Part shown: positions 32,578-43,107 of the stretch, piece after piece
Layout: each line of letters opens with the position of its first letter
How positions within the stretch are numbered: position 1 is the stretch's first letter
Source: Glebionis coronaria
Lineage: Eukaryota > Streptophyta > Magnoliopsida > Asterales > Asteraceae
Reading direction: 5' to 3'
Assembly (NCBI GenBank): GCA_025667525.1
Contig: CM046878.1
Coordinates: 393,332,974-393,396,973 of the forward strand
Length of the DNA: 64,000 nucleotides
Notes under the pieces: model-generated
Database searches by the model: none
The model's input: only the letters and a program-made list of their open reading frames with translations
Told to the model about the DNA's origin: nothing
Position numbers and translations under genes: made by a program

Positions 32578-35500
32578 TGTGTTTTCTTTATGTGCAGGGC
32601 ATTCAGAAGAAGATCAATGACTATGGATACTGGGATAGTGGATGCTCAAGGCACATGACAGGAAAGGAAGACTATCTGACCAATTTCTCTCCTATTCAAG
32701 ATGGTGATAAGGTATACTTTGGAGGGGGCTACGGCACCATCACTGGAAAAGGAACACTTGTCACCAACAATCTAAGGTTTGATAATGTCTTCTTGGTGAA
32801 AGACCTGGATTATAATTTGTTTAGTGTATCACAAGTGTGTGATAACAAAAATAAGGTTCTTTTCACAGATACTGAGTGCTTGGTGTTAAGCAAAGATTAT
32901 AAGCTTCCAGAGGAAAAATACATAGATTTTAGAACACCAAGGCATAAAGACATATATAATGTGAATCTTAATGGAATTAAGGTAAATAATAAAATGTCAT
33001 GTCTGTATGCTAAGGCCTCAGTAGATGAAAGTAATCTTTGGCACAGGAGACTAGGGCACATAAACTTTAAGAATATTAATAGGCTTGTGAGGCTTGGTTT
33101 AGTTGATGGTTTGCCTGAAAAGGCTTTCCACAATGACCACTCTTGTGTTGCATGCCTTAAGGGCAAGCAGCACAAGGTCTCATTCAGGTCTAAACAGGTG
33201 CACTCTAGTTCTAAACCCCTTCACTTATTGCATATGGACCTCTTTGGTCCTACTAATATAGAGAGTTTGAAGGGTAAATCATATTGTTTTGTCATTACTG
33301 ATGATTACTCCAGGTTCACATGGACTTTCTTTTTAGCCAAGAAAAGTGAAACTGCCCTAAGTCTGATTAATTTTATTACCCAGATTGAAAAGAAAAATGG
33401 TAATGAGGTCAAAATTATTAGAAGTGACAATGGGGGTGAGTTTAGAAATCAGTTATTAGATGATTTTTGTGCCAAGAAAGGGATTACTAGGCAGTTCAGT
33501 ATAGCTAGAACTCCTCAGCAAAATGGAGTTGCTGAGAGGAAGAATAGGACCCTTATTGAAGCAGCCAGAACCATGTTGGCTGATGCCCACTTTCCTATAG
33601 CTTTTTGGGCTGAAGCTGTTAACACAGCTTGTTATGTTCAAAATAGGGCATTGGTCAACAAGATACATAATAAGACACCTTATGAATTACTTTGGGGAAG
33701 GAAGCCAAATATTGGTTTTCTGAAGCCTTTTGGTTGTCATGTAGTTGTGTTAGAAACTAGTGAGGCCCTAGGTAAATTTGATTCAAAAGGTGATGAAGGC
33801 TACTTCATGGGTTATTCAGTGCAGAGTAAAGGATATAGGGTTTACATTAAAAAGGAAAAACGTATACTTGAAAAGGTACATGTTAGGTTTTTAGAAAGTA
33901 AACCTAGTGATCCTGAGAGTGGTCCAAATTGGTTGTTTGACTTAGAACCTTTGTCTAGAGCTTTAAATTATATGCCTGTTACTGATCCAGACATTGTGAA
34001 GGTAACTTCAAGTGTTTTGGAAAAGAGAATTGGTAATGTTTCAGGTATACAGGTTGCTAAGGAGGATGGACCACCAGCAGTTATATCATCTCCCACACAA
34101 GAATTTGTTACACTTCCTATATGGACAGATGAGTATTATGCTGCTGCTACTGCTGCAAGGAAAGATAATGGTGGTGTTCAGATACCACCAACTACAAACA
34201 TGCATGATTCTTCAAGCGCTGACAAAGGGAAATCCAGCGCTGACACGACCAATTCGGACGCTGATGGCTCCAACGCTGACAACAACAGTTCAAACGTTGT
34301 TAGCCCTAATGCTGACAAGCAAGGTTCAGACTTTGGAGATACCTTTACACAGCTTTTCTCTTCTCATTTTGAACAGGGTGGACCTTCTAATGTCCATGAA
34401 GAGATTTCTGTTGATCAAGAAGAATCTGAGGAAGAAGATATTGGCAACATGGAGCGTGAAATTGAGGACACCAGAGTTATTGAAGGAGGAGTTCTCACTT
34501 CCACAGCAAAGGATCACCCCACATCTCAAATCATAGGTGATGTTCTGGCTCCAGTTCAGACAAGAAGATCCCATCAAGGTCTTGGTGGATTTATTGCCAA
34601 TATACACAAGAAGGTTGATACCCCTCTTGTACAAGCATGTTTGTTTGCCTGTTTTCTGTCACAGGAAGAACCCAAGAAAATTTTTGATGCTCTCAAGGAA
34701 CCAAGTTGGGTGGAAGCAATGCAGGATGAGCTTCACCAATTTGCTATACAGGATGTTTGGGAGCTGGTTGATTGTCCTAGATATGTGAGACCAATTGGGA
34801 CAAGATGGGTTCTAAGGAACAAGAAAGATGAAAGAGGCATTGTGGTCAGAAACAAGGCACGTTTGGTAGCTCAGGGTTATACACAAGAGGAAGGCATAGA
34901 TTATGAAGAAGTCTTTGCTCCAGTTGCAAGAATTGAAGCTATCAGAATTTTCTTAGCTTATGCTTCTTGCATGAATTTTACTGTTTATCAGATGGATGTG
35001 AAGAGTGCTTTCCTCTATGGCACAATTGTTGAGGAGGTTTATGTAATGCAGCCTCCTGGTTTTGAAGATCCTGAGAATCCAGACAAGGTTTATAGAGTAA
35101 AGAAGGCAATGTATGGCCTTCATCAAGCCCCAAGAGCATGGTATGGTACATTGTCCACCTACTTGGTGGAAAATGGTTTCAAGAGGGGCACCATAGACCA
35201 GACACTGTTTACAAAGAAGAAAGGAAAACATGTGTTACTTGTGCAGGTCTATGTTGATGACATCATTTTTGGCTCTACTGATCCAAAAATGAGTGAGGAA
35301 TTTTCCAAGCTCATGACAGATAAATTCAAGATGAGTGCAATGGGTGAGATGAACTTCTTTCTAGGTTTACAAGTTCAGCAGAAAGAAGATGGTATCTTCA
35401 TCTCCCAGGACAAGTATGTAGCTGAAATCTTGAAGAAATATGGTTTTTCTCCACATGAGAAGGAGGCTTCTACTCCTATGGACAGACAACACCCCTGGGG

Positions 35501-36197
35501 AAAACTTGGAGCTGGAAAGGATGTGGATGTTAGGCACTATAGATCAATGATTGGTTCATTGATGTATCTTACAGCCTCAAGACCTGACATCATGTTTGCT
35601 GTGTGTGCATGTGCACGCCATCAAGTGACTCCCAAAGAATGTCACCTTTTTGCTGTGAAGAGGATTTTTAGGTACCTAAGATGCTACCCAGATCTTGGAT
35701 TGTGGTACCCAAAAGATTCTCCCTTGGATCTTATTGCATATTCAGACAGTGACTATGGTGGTGACAAGTTTGATAGGAAATCCACAACTGGTGGATGCCA
35801 ATTTCTTGGGAGCAGATTAATATCTTGGCAATGCAAGAAACAAACAGTGGTGGCAAACTCTACAACTGAAGCAGAATATGTTGCTGCAGCTGCTTGTTGT
35901 GGACAAGTCTTATGGATTCAGAACCAGCTGTTGGATTATGGGTATAATTTTATGCATACCAAGATTTTTGTAGACAATAACAGTACTTTATGCATTATTA
36001 AAAATCCTGTACATCATTCTAAAACCAAACACATAGAAATTAGACATCATTTTATAAGAGATTGCTTTGAGAAAGGTTTAATACAACCAGATAGGGTAGA
36101 TACTGAAGATAATGTAGCTGATTTATTAACTAAACCGTTTGATGCTGGAAGATTTCAATATTTGGTAACAAATATTGGAATGGTTAATCTCACTTAA
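32577..36197 (+). CDS. pol: Element F pol: protease, integrase, reverse transcriptase, RNase H
   Basis: The frame opens upstream of 32577, but the first ATG is at 32577, overlapping the gag stop; pol is in the -1 frame relative to gag. Protease: [12 protein letters not shown]. Integrase: zinc motif HRRLGHINF ... CVACLKGK, then D (LHMDLFGP), D (RSDNGGEF) and E (NGVAERKNR). [28 protein letters not shown] and the catalytic YVDD in [15 protein letters not shown], typical of the SIRE lineage. RNase [28 protein letters not shown]. All in one frame without a break, 1206 codons. Four CGCTGAY copies fall only in the non-conserved linker between integrase and RT (34217-34280). Confidence 0.96.
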   Translation: MCFLYVQGIQKKINDYGYWDSGCSRHMTGKEDYLTNFSPIQDGDKVYFGGGYGTITGKGTLVTNNLRFDNVFLVKDLDYNLFSVSQVCDNKNKVLFTDTECLVLSKDYKLPEEKYIDFRTPRHKDIYNVNLNGIKVNNKMSCLYAKASVDESNLWHRRLGHINFKNINRLVRLGLVDGLPEKAFHNDHSCVACLKGKQHKVSFRSKQVHSSSKPLHLLHMDLFGPTNIESLKGKSYCFVITDDYSRFTWTFFLAKKSETALSLINFITQIEKKNGNEVKIIRSDNGGEFRNQLLDDFCAKKGITRQFSIARTPQQNGVAERKNRTLIEAARTMLADAHFPIAFWAEAVNTACYVQNRALVNKIHNKTPYELLWGRKPNIGFLKPFGCHVVVLETSEALGKFDSKGDEGYFMGYSVQSKGYRVYIKKEKRILEKVHVRFLESKPSDPESGPNWLFDLEPLSRALNYMPVTDPDIVKVTSSVLEKRIGNVSGIQVAKEDGPPAVISSPTQEFVTLPIWTDEYYAAATAARKDNGGVQIPPTTNMHDSSSADKGKSSADTTNSDADGSNADNNSSNVVSPNADKQGSDFGDTFTQLFSSHFEQGGPSNVHEEISVDQEESEEEDIGNMEREIEDTRVIEGGVLTSTAKDHPTSQIIGDVLAPVQTRRSHQGLGGFIANIHKKVDTPLVQACLFACFLSQEEPKKIFDALKEPSWVEAMQDELHQFAIQDVWELVDCPRYVRPIGTRWVLRNKKDERGIVVRNKARLVAQGYTQEEGIDYEEVFAPVARIEAIRIFLAYASCMNFTVYQMDVKSAFLYGTIVEEVYVMQPPGFEDPENPDKVYRVKKAMYGLHQAPRAWYGTLSTYLVENGFKRGTIDQTLFTKKKGKHVLLVQVYVDDIIFGSTDPKMSEEFSKLMTDKFKMSAMGEMNFFLGLQVQQKEDGIFISQDKYVAEILKKYGFSPHEKEASTPMDRQHPWGKLGAGKDVDVRHYRSMIGSLMYLTASRPDIMFAVCACARHQVTPKECHLFAVKRIFRYLRCYPDLGLWYPKDSPLDLIAYSDSDYGGDKFDRKSTTGGCQFLGSRLISWQCKKQTVVANSTTEAEYVAAAACCGQVLWIQNQLLDYGYNFMHTKIFVDNNSTLCIIKNPVHHSKTKHIEIRHHFIRDCFEKGLIQPDRVDTEDNVADLLTKPFDAGRFQYLVTNIGMVNLT
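32591..32597 (+). other. Acceptor-like site TGTGCAG at the gag-pol junction of F
   Basis: TTTTCTTTATGTGCAG|GG lies between the gag stop and the protease. Element E has TTTCTATGTATCTGTGCAG|A at the same place. The pyrimidine-rich run plus CAG suits a plant 3' splice site, so pol could be expressed from a spliced RNA. No donor site has been identified. Confidence 0.4.
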
Positions 36198-37455
36198 TAT
36201 GTGTTTTGGAACATTTTTGTAAAAGTATGTACAGGATAATGCATTGTTATTGGTCTTTGTGATGATTTAGATTTTCCACATTATTTTTCTAACACTGACA
36301 AAGGTGAATATAACGCTGTCAAGTGTTATTTTGCCATTGTTGGAGATATTATGGTCTAACGCTGACAAGAGTTCCTTCAACGCTGTTAAGTGTTGTCGGG
36401 ACGCTGTCAGCAACAAATGTTAGTTTTGTGGTTTTCATCTAAATGTGCAGGTAATGGTAGCTTTATGCCATTGGATACAGAGTTGCTTATGGATCTTTGA
36501 AGAGCTATTTGGACATGTTTTGTTTATGGATGATGGTTGGAATATTTATATTCCTATCTTGACATAAATTTTTAATGTTCATATATATTGTTGAGAACTC
36601 ATGTATCATAGTTTGAGGGGAGGTTTAAGGAACCTTTAGGACTCTTGGGTATTCTTAGAATACTCTCATCACAATTCTAGATTGTGTCCACAGGTGAGTA
36701 TGGGTTAGTTTTACTAAACCATGAGGCACTGTAGCATGCAAAGGTGACAATCTATGCATGCTGCCAAGACATTTTTGGCCTAGACTTGGTTGTGGTCTGA
36801 TGGGAGACTTGGGAATACTTTGGATATGGGTTTACCTGGGAGTTACAAAGAGTTTTATGAAATAACTTTGTTGGTAAGTATTTTGGTTAGCAAGGGACTC
36901 TAGAGGACATTTGTGTCTATCTTGCTTATGCAAGTGTGCATAAATGGACAGTGCTTGCCGCCCAGTAATTATTATCAACTTGTAAGATATTTCCCTTAGG
37001 ATAAATTACTTTGTTAAGGTCTTTTTCTTTTTAAATATTTTTATTTTTACTTTTTAGACGCTGACAAGTTTTTCTCCAAACGCTGTTACGTCCAATCGTG
37101 ACGCTGACAAGGCTTTAGGCAAACGCTGACAAGGAAATATAGCCGTTGGGCGCTGATGGGCTATTTTTGACCGTTGACACCTAGTGGGCCCTACCCAGTT
37201 GTTATTTTTTGACTAATCTTTGGCCGTAATTTTGGGGAGAAGTTACTTTTAATTAATGCATGAGATAAGTTATATTTGATTCAAGATTTTCATGATTGCT
37301 CTTTGAATATAACCGCCTCATTTTTGACCAATCAAAATCATGCATCTCTCCTATAAATTTGGCTAATCTTTTTGTTCTGGGTATTCATATTTTCTTGTCT
37401 AACACTTTTCCTCCTAGATTTTTCCCATATCATATAACCTAAACAGCTTTAAATC
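36198..37455 (+). other. Element F spacer between pol and the third ORF
   Basis: No coding homology. It contains a TGTGCAG acceptor-like site (36444-36450), a polypurine-like tract TTTGAGGGGAGG (36612-36623), five exact CGCTGAY copies (36360, 37059, 37102, 37124, 37151) and variants such as CGCTGTCA and CGCTGTTA. A polypurine copy between pol and the last gene is a Sirevirus-like trait. Confidence 0.7.
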
Positions 37456-40400
37456 ATGGCACCCAAATTCAACTCAAAGAATTTAACATTGGAGTTCAAG
37501 AGCCAACACAATATGATCGCTTACTTGACTGCTGATGATGCTTTATTTCCTCAGTATTCACAGATGGTGGCATTTTTAAATGCATCTTCATTGAGGTATG
37601 CACTTTCTCATACACCATTAGTCCCTGTCGCACACATTAGACAGTTTTGGAACAATGTTAGTTCCACAACAACTAATGGAGTGACCACATTAACATCTAC
37701 TGTTCATGGAAGAACATGGGTGGTCACTGAAGCTTTGGTTCGCCAAGCTTTGCGTCTTGATGACGCTGATGGTGTGACTACTCTTGCCATAGCAACAATA
37801 GAACAGGGTCTTAGGGAATTGGGTTATCCTATTCCTGCTGATGTCACTTTAAATAAATATCATAAGCAGGAATTTCCCTCTGACTGGAAATATTTGATAC
37901 ATGTCCTTTTACAATGCTTAAGTCCAAAATGTACTTCTTTTAATGAGATAAACAGGTCAATTGCAAGTGCTTTGGTTTGTATAACACGTGGGCTTAAGTA
38001 TAATTTTTCAAAAATGATTTTTGAAGGGATGTGTAAAAACAAGGGAAGTAAAATGACTTTGTCTTACCCTAGATTTTTGCAAATGGTCTTTGATTTACAA
38101 GAATATTGTTCTAGGGATCATGACACTTTTTATGAGATCCCTAAACAACAGAAAACCATTTTTGCTAAAATGAGCTCCACAAACGACCCCATACCTCTTA
38201 CCCAACCCATGCTTGAAGTAATTCAGGCTGCTCAACCACAACCAGACCCACAACCAGACCCTGAACCCCAACTTGAGCCTATTCATGAACCATCACCTTC
38301 ACCAGAAAACATGGACACTGACCAACCCAGCGCTGACACTCAAATTGTGGGCGCTGACACAGCCAATCCCAACACTGATACACTTCCTGAACAATCCCAA
38401 ACACCCCTTAATCAACCCACACCCACACAATCTACTTCATCTTCTACCCCATTACAATCTAGGTTGACTAAACGCCAAAGGGTTACTGGAGTGTTCTCCT
38501 CTAGTGATCCTAGCCTTGTAGCAGAGAGAACCACCTCCACAAGTGTGGCTGGTGAAATGGGTGAGGCTGGGGCTATTGACACAGGCTTAGACGCTGGTCA
38601 AGACAGTCCTAACATCATTAAGACCTCATCCATGCCCCATGATCCTATTTTGGGAGGTCAAATCCCCATTCTAGCTGAGGGCAGATTGGAACCTATGACC
38701 ATAATTGAATTGACGGCGGCTGTCATTAGCTTGCAAAAGCAAAATGTCAGTCTTGTACAAACTGTCAACAAACAGGGACAAGAACTCCAAGCTTTGAGGG
38801 AGAGAGTAACTGTTTTGGAGAATCCCAGTAGCAGGAGTCTAATGGAGGAATCTTCCAAAGGGGAGGAAAAAGAGGATGAGGAGGATGAGTTGATTCACAC
38901 AGCTAGTGAAAAGAGTTCAGAGAAGAGTTCACAATTTAGTGAATCTTTGCAGATTGCTGAAGCTCTCACCAACTTGAAGAAGCACCCAGTTGTTGATACA
39001 TCCAAGGTGACACCAAAGAACTTGGAAGGGTCTTTCAAAGAAACATTGGGCGCTGATACAGGTTTGGACGCTGACACATCCAGCGCTGATAAAGGTAATC
39101 GTGGCGCTGATGGGAGCAACTTGGACGCTGACAAAGTTGCAGGTAGTGTTGATGTATTCCAGCCATCAACAATTATCAAAGATGTGTCCACACAGGTTTC
39201 TTCTTCTACTTTACCAATTATTGATCCAAAAGACAAAGGTAAAGGTATTTTGATTGAAGAAGATGTTCCAAAGAAAGATGCAGCACAAATAGCATTTGAT
39301 GAACAGTTGGCTGCACAACTTGTGGAAAGAGATTTGAGGAGGAGTAGAAGATCACCATTTGTTGTTTCTGAGAGTGAGGAGGAAAGTGGTGATGATAAAG
39401 AAGGTGATAGCTCAGATTCAAGCATTCAAATTATTGAAGATCCAGAAAGGCTTGAATATGGGGATGAGCTAGCAAAGGAAAGGTTGAGTGAGTTGAAGAA
39501 TCAGGTTGATTGGGACCTACCAGAAATCACCAGAATGTACCATGCTTGGGAAGACCAGGTGATGGACAACCCAGGTATGAGTTTATCAGATCAAATTTGG
39601 GGGTTGGAAGTTCTTCTTAGGGTACAAGAAGACATAAAGGTGATTATGAGATTTAATGCACAAGAGGTCAAGACCTGGCTCAAAAGAGATAGAAGGCAGT
39701 TGTACTATAAGTTGCTTAGATGTCATCAGCCTAATTGGACATCAAAGAAGTTGCTGGCCTTGTCTTTTGAGGAGTTAGAGTATAGGGCACATCCTATTTG
39801 GAGGAAGGTGCAAGAACAGAATGTCTACCAGTTTCTTTCAGAAGAAAGAAAACAAGAGCTTGCAGAGGAGATGCAAATTCAAAAGGAAATAAGGATTGCT
39901 CAAAGACCAGTGAAGAAAGGAGATCCTTTTCAATTTCCTAAAGACATGGATGTGTATTTTCCAACTGAAGGTGTTATAAGGAAGCATCTCAAGCTTTCTC
40001 CCTTGGAAGCTTCAGATTTGGTAAATGTGGTACCTCTAGATGACAGAAATCCAATCATCAGTTTTGATGAAGATGAGTGTGGATTTTGGAAGGTTGGACG
40101 ATTTGGAAAGGAGGTACATACTTTCACTTCAGTTATTTCTATATTTGCAAGCATAGACAGGGAAGACTTGGTGCATCTATGGAGGTTAATAGAGGCCAAG
40201 TATACAGCTGAAGCACCTACTTCAGCTAATGGAATAAGACTTTGGAACACATTTATGACTTTGTGTGGTCCAAAAGAAGCAGATCCTGCCATTTGGAAGG
40301 ATCTTGAAGATGATCTCAGTAATCTTCATTGGAGGCTATATTCTACTTGTGGTGTATTTCATATGAGCTCTACAAAGTTTTCAGAATATTTGCTTGTGGA

Positions 40401-40542
40401 TGTTGACTATTTCTTGTCCAAAGAAGTATTGGAGAAGATGCTAGAGACACCCTTGGAGATTGATTATACGAGTGATGTGGCCAAGGACTTGATCAGATAT
40501 GTTTATCACCAACATAAGAAGTTATTGAAAGATTCCTCCTAA
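37456..40542 (+). CDS. Element F third ORF, 1028 aa, function unknown
   Basis: ATG in a good context (aatcATGGc). An N-terminal domain of about 230 residues (MVAFLNASSLRYALSHTP, HIRQFWNNV, VRQALRLDDADG, YLIHVLLQCLSPKC, YPRFLQMVF) resembles, from memory, the post-pol protein of many Asteraceae Copia elements. Next come a P/Q/D repeat (about 260-285), a linker rich in G-A-D, L-D-A-D and S-A-D units from eight CGCTGAY copies, a short coiled coil (about 415-455), an acidic part, and a conserved-looking, W-rich C-terminal domain (about 670-1028; VHLWRLIEAKY, DVDYFLSKEVLEKML). I see no signal peptide or membrane segment, so the label envelope would be unsupported. Confidence 0.85.
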   Translation: MAPKFNSKNLTLEFKSQHNMIAYLTADDALFPQYSQMVAFLNASSLRYALSHTPLVPVAHIRQFWNNVSSTTTNGVTTLTSTVHGRTWVVTEALVRQALRLDDADGVTTLAIATIEQGLRELGYPIPADVTLNKYHKQEFPSDWKYLIHVLLQCLSPKCTSFNEINRSIASALVCITRGLKYNFSKMIFEGMCKNKGSKMTLSYPRFLQMVFDLQEYCSRDHDTFYEIPKQQKTIFAKMSSTNDPIPLTQPMLEVIQAAQPQPDPQPDPEPQLEPIHEPSPSPENMDTDQPSADTQIVGADTANPNTDTLPEQSQTPLNQPTPTQSTSSSTPLQSRLTKRQRVTGVFSSSDPSLVAERTTSTSVAGEMGEAGAIDTGLDAGQDSPNIIKTSSMPHDPILGGQIPILAEGRLEPMTIIELTAAVISLQKQNVSLVQTVNKQGQELQALRERVTVLENPSSRSLMEESSKGEEKEDEEDELIHTASEKSSEKSSQFSESLQIAEALTNLKKHPVVDTSKVTPKNLEGSFKETLGADTGLDADTSSADKGNRGADGSNLDADKVAGSVDVFQPSTIIKDVSTQVSSSTLPIIDPKDKGKGILIEEDVPKKDAAQIAFDEQLAAQLVERDLRRSRRSPFVVSESEEESGDDKEGDSSDSSIQIIEDPERLEYGDELAKERLSELKNQVDWDLPEITRMYHAWEDQVMDNPGMSLSDQIWGLEVLLRVQEDIKVIMRFNAQEVKTWLKRDRRQLYYKLLRCHQPNWTSKKLLALSFEELEYRAHPIWRKVQEQNVYQFLSEERKQELAEEMQIQKEIRIAQRPVKKGDPFQFPKDMDVYFPTEGVIRKHLKLSPLEASDLVNVVPLDDRNPIISFDEDECGFWKVGRFGKEVHTFTSVISIFASIDREDLVHLWRLIEAKYTAEAPTSANGIRLWNTFMTLCGPKEADPAIWKDLEDDLSNLHWRLYSTCGVFHMSSTKFSEYLLVDVDYFLSKEVLEKMLETPLEIDYTSDVAKDLIRYVYHQHKKLLKDSS

Positions 40543-40589
40543 GCCTTTAGTTTTTATTCAGAAACTTGATCATTGGAATGGATATCAAG

Positions 40590-40602
40590 TTTAGGGGAGG
40601 AT
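40590..40602 (+). other. Polypurine tract of element F
   Basis: TTTAGGGGAGGA directly precedes the 3' LTR; it primes plus-strand DNA synthesis. Confidence 0.9.
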
Positions 40603-41099
40603 TGTTGGGAATAAAATATGGGTCAGATCACCAAACGCTGATAAGAAGAAAGTCAACGCTGATAGATTGACTTTGGACACTGATAGAAGTCAACGCTGAC
40701 AGCCTTGAAGATTGACACTGATAGAATATCTTTTGTTTATTTGTTTCTTTATTTATGTATGGTAAAGATAAGCACGACATTGTATTTTCTATTATTATCT
40801 TTACCTAGAATAGTTGATTCATAGCTTATTGTACAAGACTTCTTGTTCTATAAAAGAAGGTCTTTTAGGTTAAAGTCATATATCAGTTTTCATAGTATTC
40901 GCAAGTTAAACCTTTCATTGTAATCAACACGATTATTCTAATACAAGTGAAAGTTTGTTTAACATCATTGTGTTTTAGATCAAGTGTTAATTCCGCATAA
41001 CACTTTGTTACTTTATTCATAAGCAAAGGTTTCTCTACGTGTAGTACTTGATCTAATCTCGTATACACAAAGCTAATCGATCTAAGTTTGGGATCAACA
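40603..41099 (+). repeat. 3' LTR of element F
   Basis: Identical, base by base as far as I can read, to 29110-29606. Followed by the GTCAT duplication at 41100-41104. Confidence 0.98.
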
Positions 41100-41104
41100 G
41101 TCAT

Positions 41105-42433
41105 TTGGTTTATTTCTTGAGAATTAATAGATGTATCAGTTGATGTCATTTTTATAGTGTTATTGCTATTGTTGAGGAATATTCATAAAACTAAGCTAAT
41201 AATGGTAACTGATACAAGTTAATGATAAAGTTAAATCTCGATGTTAGATGATTAAATCTTCTGCTGGTGTTAGTTTTATTGTGGTTTAAACTTAGTTGGC
41301 CTAGGTTTATAATAGCTGATAATTGTTTGCTGTAATTTGAGGGAATTTTGTTGTTGTGATATCTGATTGAGCTAGGAATCGTGATTTAGCATACCTGATC
41401 TTAGGAGTTTGGGTTTGTAACTAGCTGTCACGTTTTATTGTTGTTGCGTTGTTCATTTGCAGTTTTATTTTGATTCTAAATTAGATTTTTGCTATTGACG
41501 ATTTCACGTTTGGTTTAGGCTGTCATAACGTAAGATTTAGGATTGTTTGTTCTTGATTGTTTTAATGTGACTGCTGACTAATTGTAATAGCTGTTATAGA
41601 GTGTTTGGTGTTTGTTATTTAATTTTGTTCATGTCTGTTTAATTTTATGCATTTAAATTGTTACTGTGACTATTTCTTTTGCTGTCGTGATTAATTTTCT
41701 GTGTGTACTGTGAATGTTGTCCAACATCCTTGAATTGGGGGTGTTTGGGGATGTGAATTTGTACTCCAAAAATAATATCAAAAAGTTGTTCACAGCAGGT
41801 CTCGAACTCGAGACCCGCCCTTCATAGTACCAACGCCTCTACCACTGAGCTGGGCTCACTTTTTAGTATAACATTGCAATTAGTATTTAATATACGATTT
41901 GTCATTGAAGTGTCACTTTTACTAACAAACGTTTTTTTATTCACGTTTTAGTTTTAAAAGTTTAATAAATTTTTAGTTACTTTTAATAATAAAAAGTTCA
42001 TTTAATTTTGGCAAAAATTATTAGATTAAATAAAATAAAAATAAATAAATAAATAAATAAATATAAGATTTTTGAATTGTCTCGATTAGCGTGTCTTGAA
42101 TTTTAGATTCGTCTTTTAAATTTTCTAATCATAGAATTTAAGATAGAACGATTTTCTCTAGAATTAATTTGGGGAAGATTCATGTACTTTTAAATTAAAA
42201 ACGTAGGATTTTTAGATAAAAATCGAATCTATTCAAATCGATTGTCCAATTCAAAAGGAAAGTCTCAAATTCACTATTTCTTCGTGTACAACGAACCAGA
42301 TCACTCTCGTGTTTAATTAATCCGTCTTTAGCGAATTTTAGACTATTACTTTTTCCTAAAGGTAATTTTCTTAATTTGCTCTATGACGTATTTCATTAAA
42401 ATACACCAACATGTTTCCCACAACATCACATCA
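41105..42433 (+). repeat. 5' LTR of element G, second part
   Basis: Continues the LTR begun at 27329 after the insertion of element F. It ends ...CACATCA, 5 nt before the primer site. It contains a tRNA-like relic (41786-41857) and an AATAAATAAATAA run near 42045. Confidence 0.83.
41786..41857 (-). other. tRNA-like relic with pol III A and B boxes
   Basis: On the minus strand, GCTCAGTGGTAGAGGC resembles a D-arm and A box, and GAGTTCGAGACC resembles a T-arm and B box, about 30 nt apart. The acceptor ends (GAGCCCA and the 3' side) do not pair, so it is not a working tRNA. It may be a tRNA fossil or the head of a tRNA-derived SINE captured in the LTR. Confidence 0.5.
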
Positions 42434-42438
42434 ATTTT

Positions 42439-42456
42439 TGGCGCCGCTGCCGGGGA
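42439..42456 (+). other. Primer binding site of element G (tRNA-Asp type)
   Basis: TGGCGCCGCTGCCGGGGA, complementary to plant tRNA-Asp apart from about one base, 5 nt after the LTR end. Confidence 0.92.
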
Positions 42457-43107
42457 AATTATGTACGATTCTTTCGTGGAGGTTTGTCGATCGTTGTTTG
42501 GAAGACCCTTCCATTCTCGGAAGGTTTTGTTATTTTTGTATATATATAATAAATATCGTTTTTCGTGTTTTTTGCTAATATATTGTATTACGTAGAACAA
42601 TAAATTCACCTACCTCCAAAAGCGTGAAAACGCACACCTTAGTTGGGATTTCATCACTCAACTATTGTATTCGAATCCAAAACAAAAAAAGGCAAAATAG
42701 ATAAATACTAATAAAAAGTTTGAACTCGATTTATACAAACTATAAGGTGGGTATAAGGAGACGTGCTATAAAATGCCGTCTAAAGAAAAAGGTTCTTATG
42801 TGCTTCGTGCCGCCTTGTTTGTCCGCTCGCTTGTGCGCATATTGAGAGGGAAGACCGATTATTGGTTTGCCACCTCAAGTAGTAATAAACCTTATTTTTG
42901 TCGTTGTTTACTTATTGCCCCTCGAGACGTTTAGGTTTTCACCTACGTTTCATAGTCGAACGAGAGTCGTTTACTTCCTTAGTAAATACTTTCACTCCTT
43001 GTTTTTGTTAATTGACCTTTGCTTGATTTGGATCCTTTTTGAAAGGATTCACTTTCTTATCATCTATTTTCTTTTCTTAAACCCTCTAATTCTCGTCATT
43101 GTGGTGT
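42457..43107 (+). other. Element G leader
   Basis: AT-rich, no coding homology, between primer site and gag. A reverse ORF of 87 codons (42346-42609) has no recognisable features. Confidence 0.6.

Larger units (their letters stand above)
29110..41099 (+). mobile_element. Element F: complete SIRE-type Ty1/Copia retrotransposon with a third ORF
   Basis: Total 11,990 bp: 5' LTR (29110-29606), iMet-tRNA primer site, gag, pol (protease, integrase, RT, RNase H), a third ORF of 1028 codons, a polypurine tract and 3' LTR (40603-41099). The LTRs are identical by eye over 497 bp and GTCAT flanks both sides, so insertion was recent. All three ORFs are open and the catalytic motifs are present, so it may be autonomous. 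It sits inside the 5' LTR of element G. A 7-base motif CGCTGAY recurs about 30 times along the sense strand. Confidence 0.97.

Noticed and set aside
32540..32580. Classical -1 slippery heptamer at the gag-pol overlap of F
   Set aside because: CCCAAAG and AAAGAAAAC are not in the X-XXY-YYZ phase of the gag frame.
37456..40542. Envelope gene label for the third ORF of element F
   Set aside because: No signal peptide, membrane span, cleavage site or fusion-like segment is visible; only its position after pol suggests it.
41786..41857. Functional tRNA gene
   Set aside because: The acceptor stem does not pair and the anticodon arm is poor; listed only as a relic.
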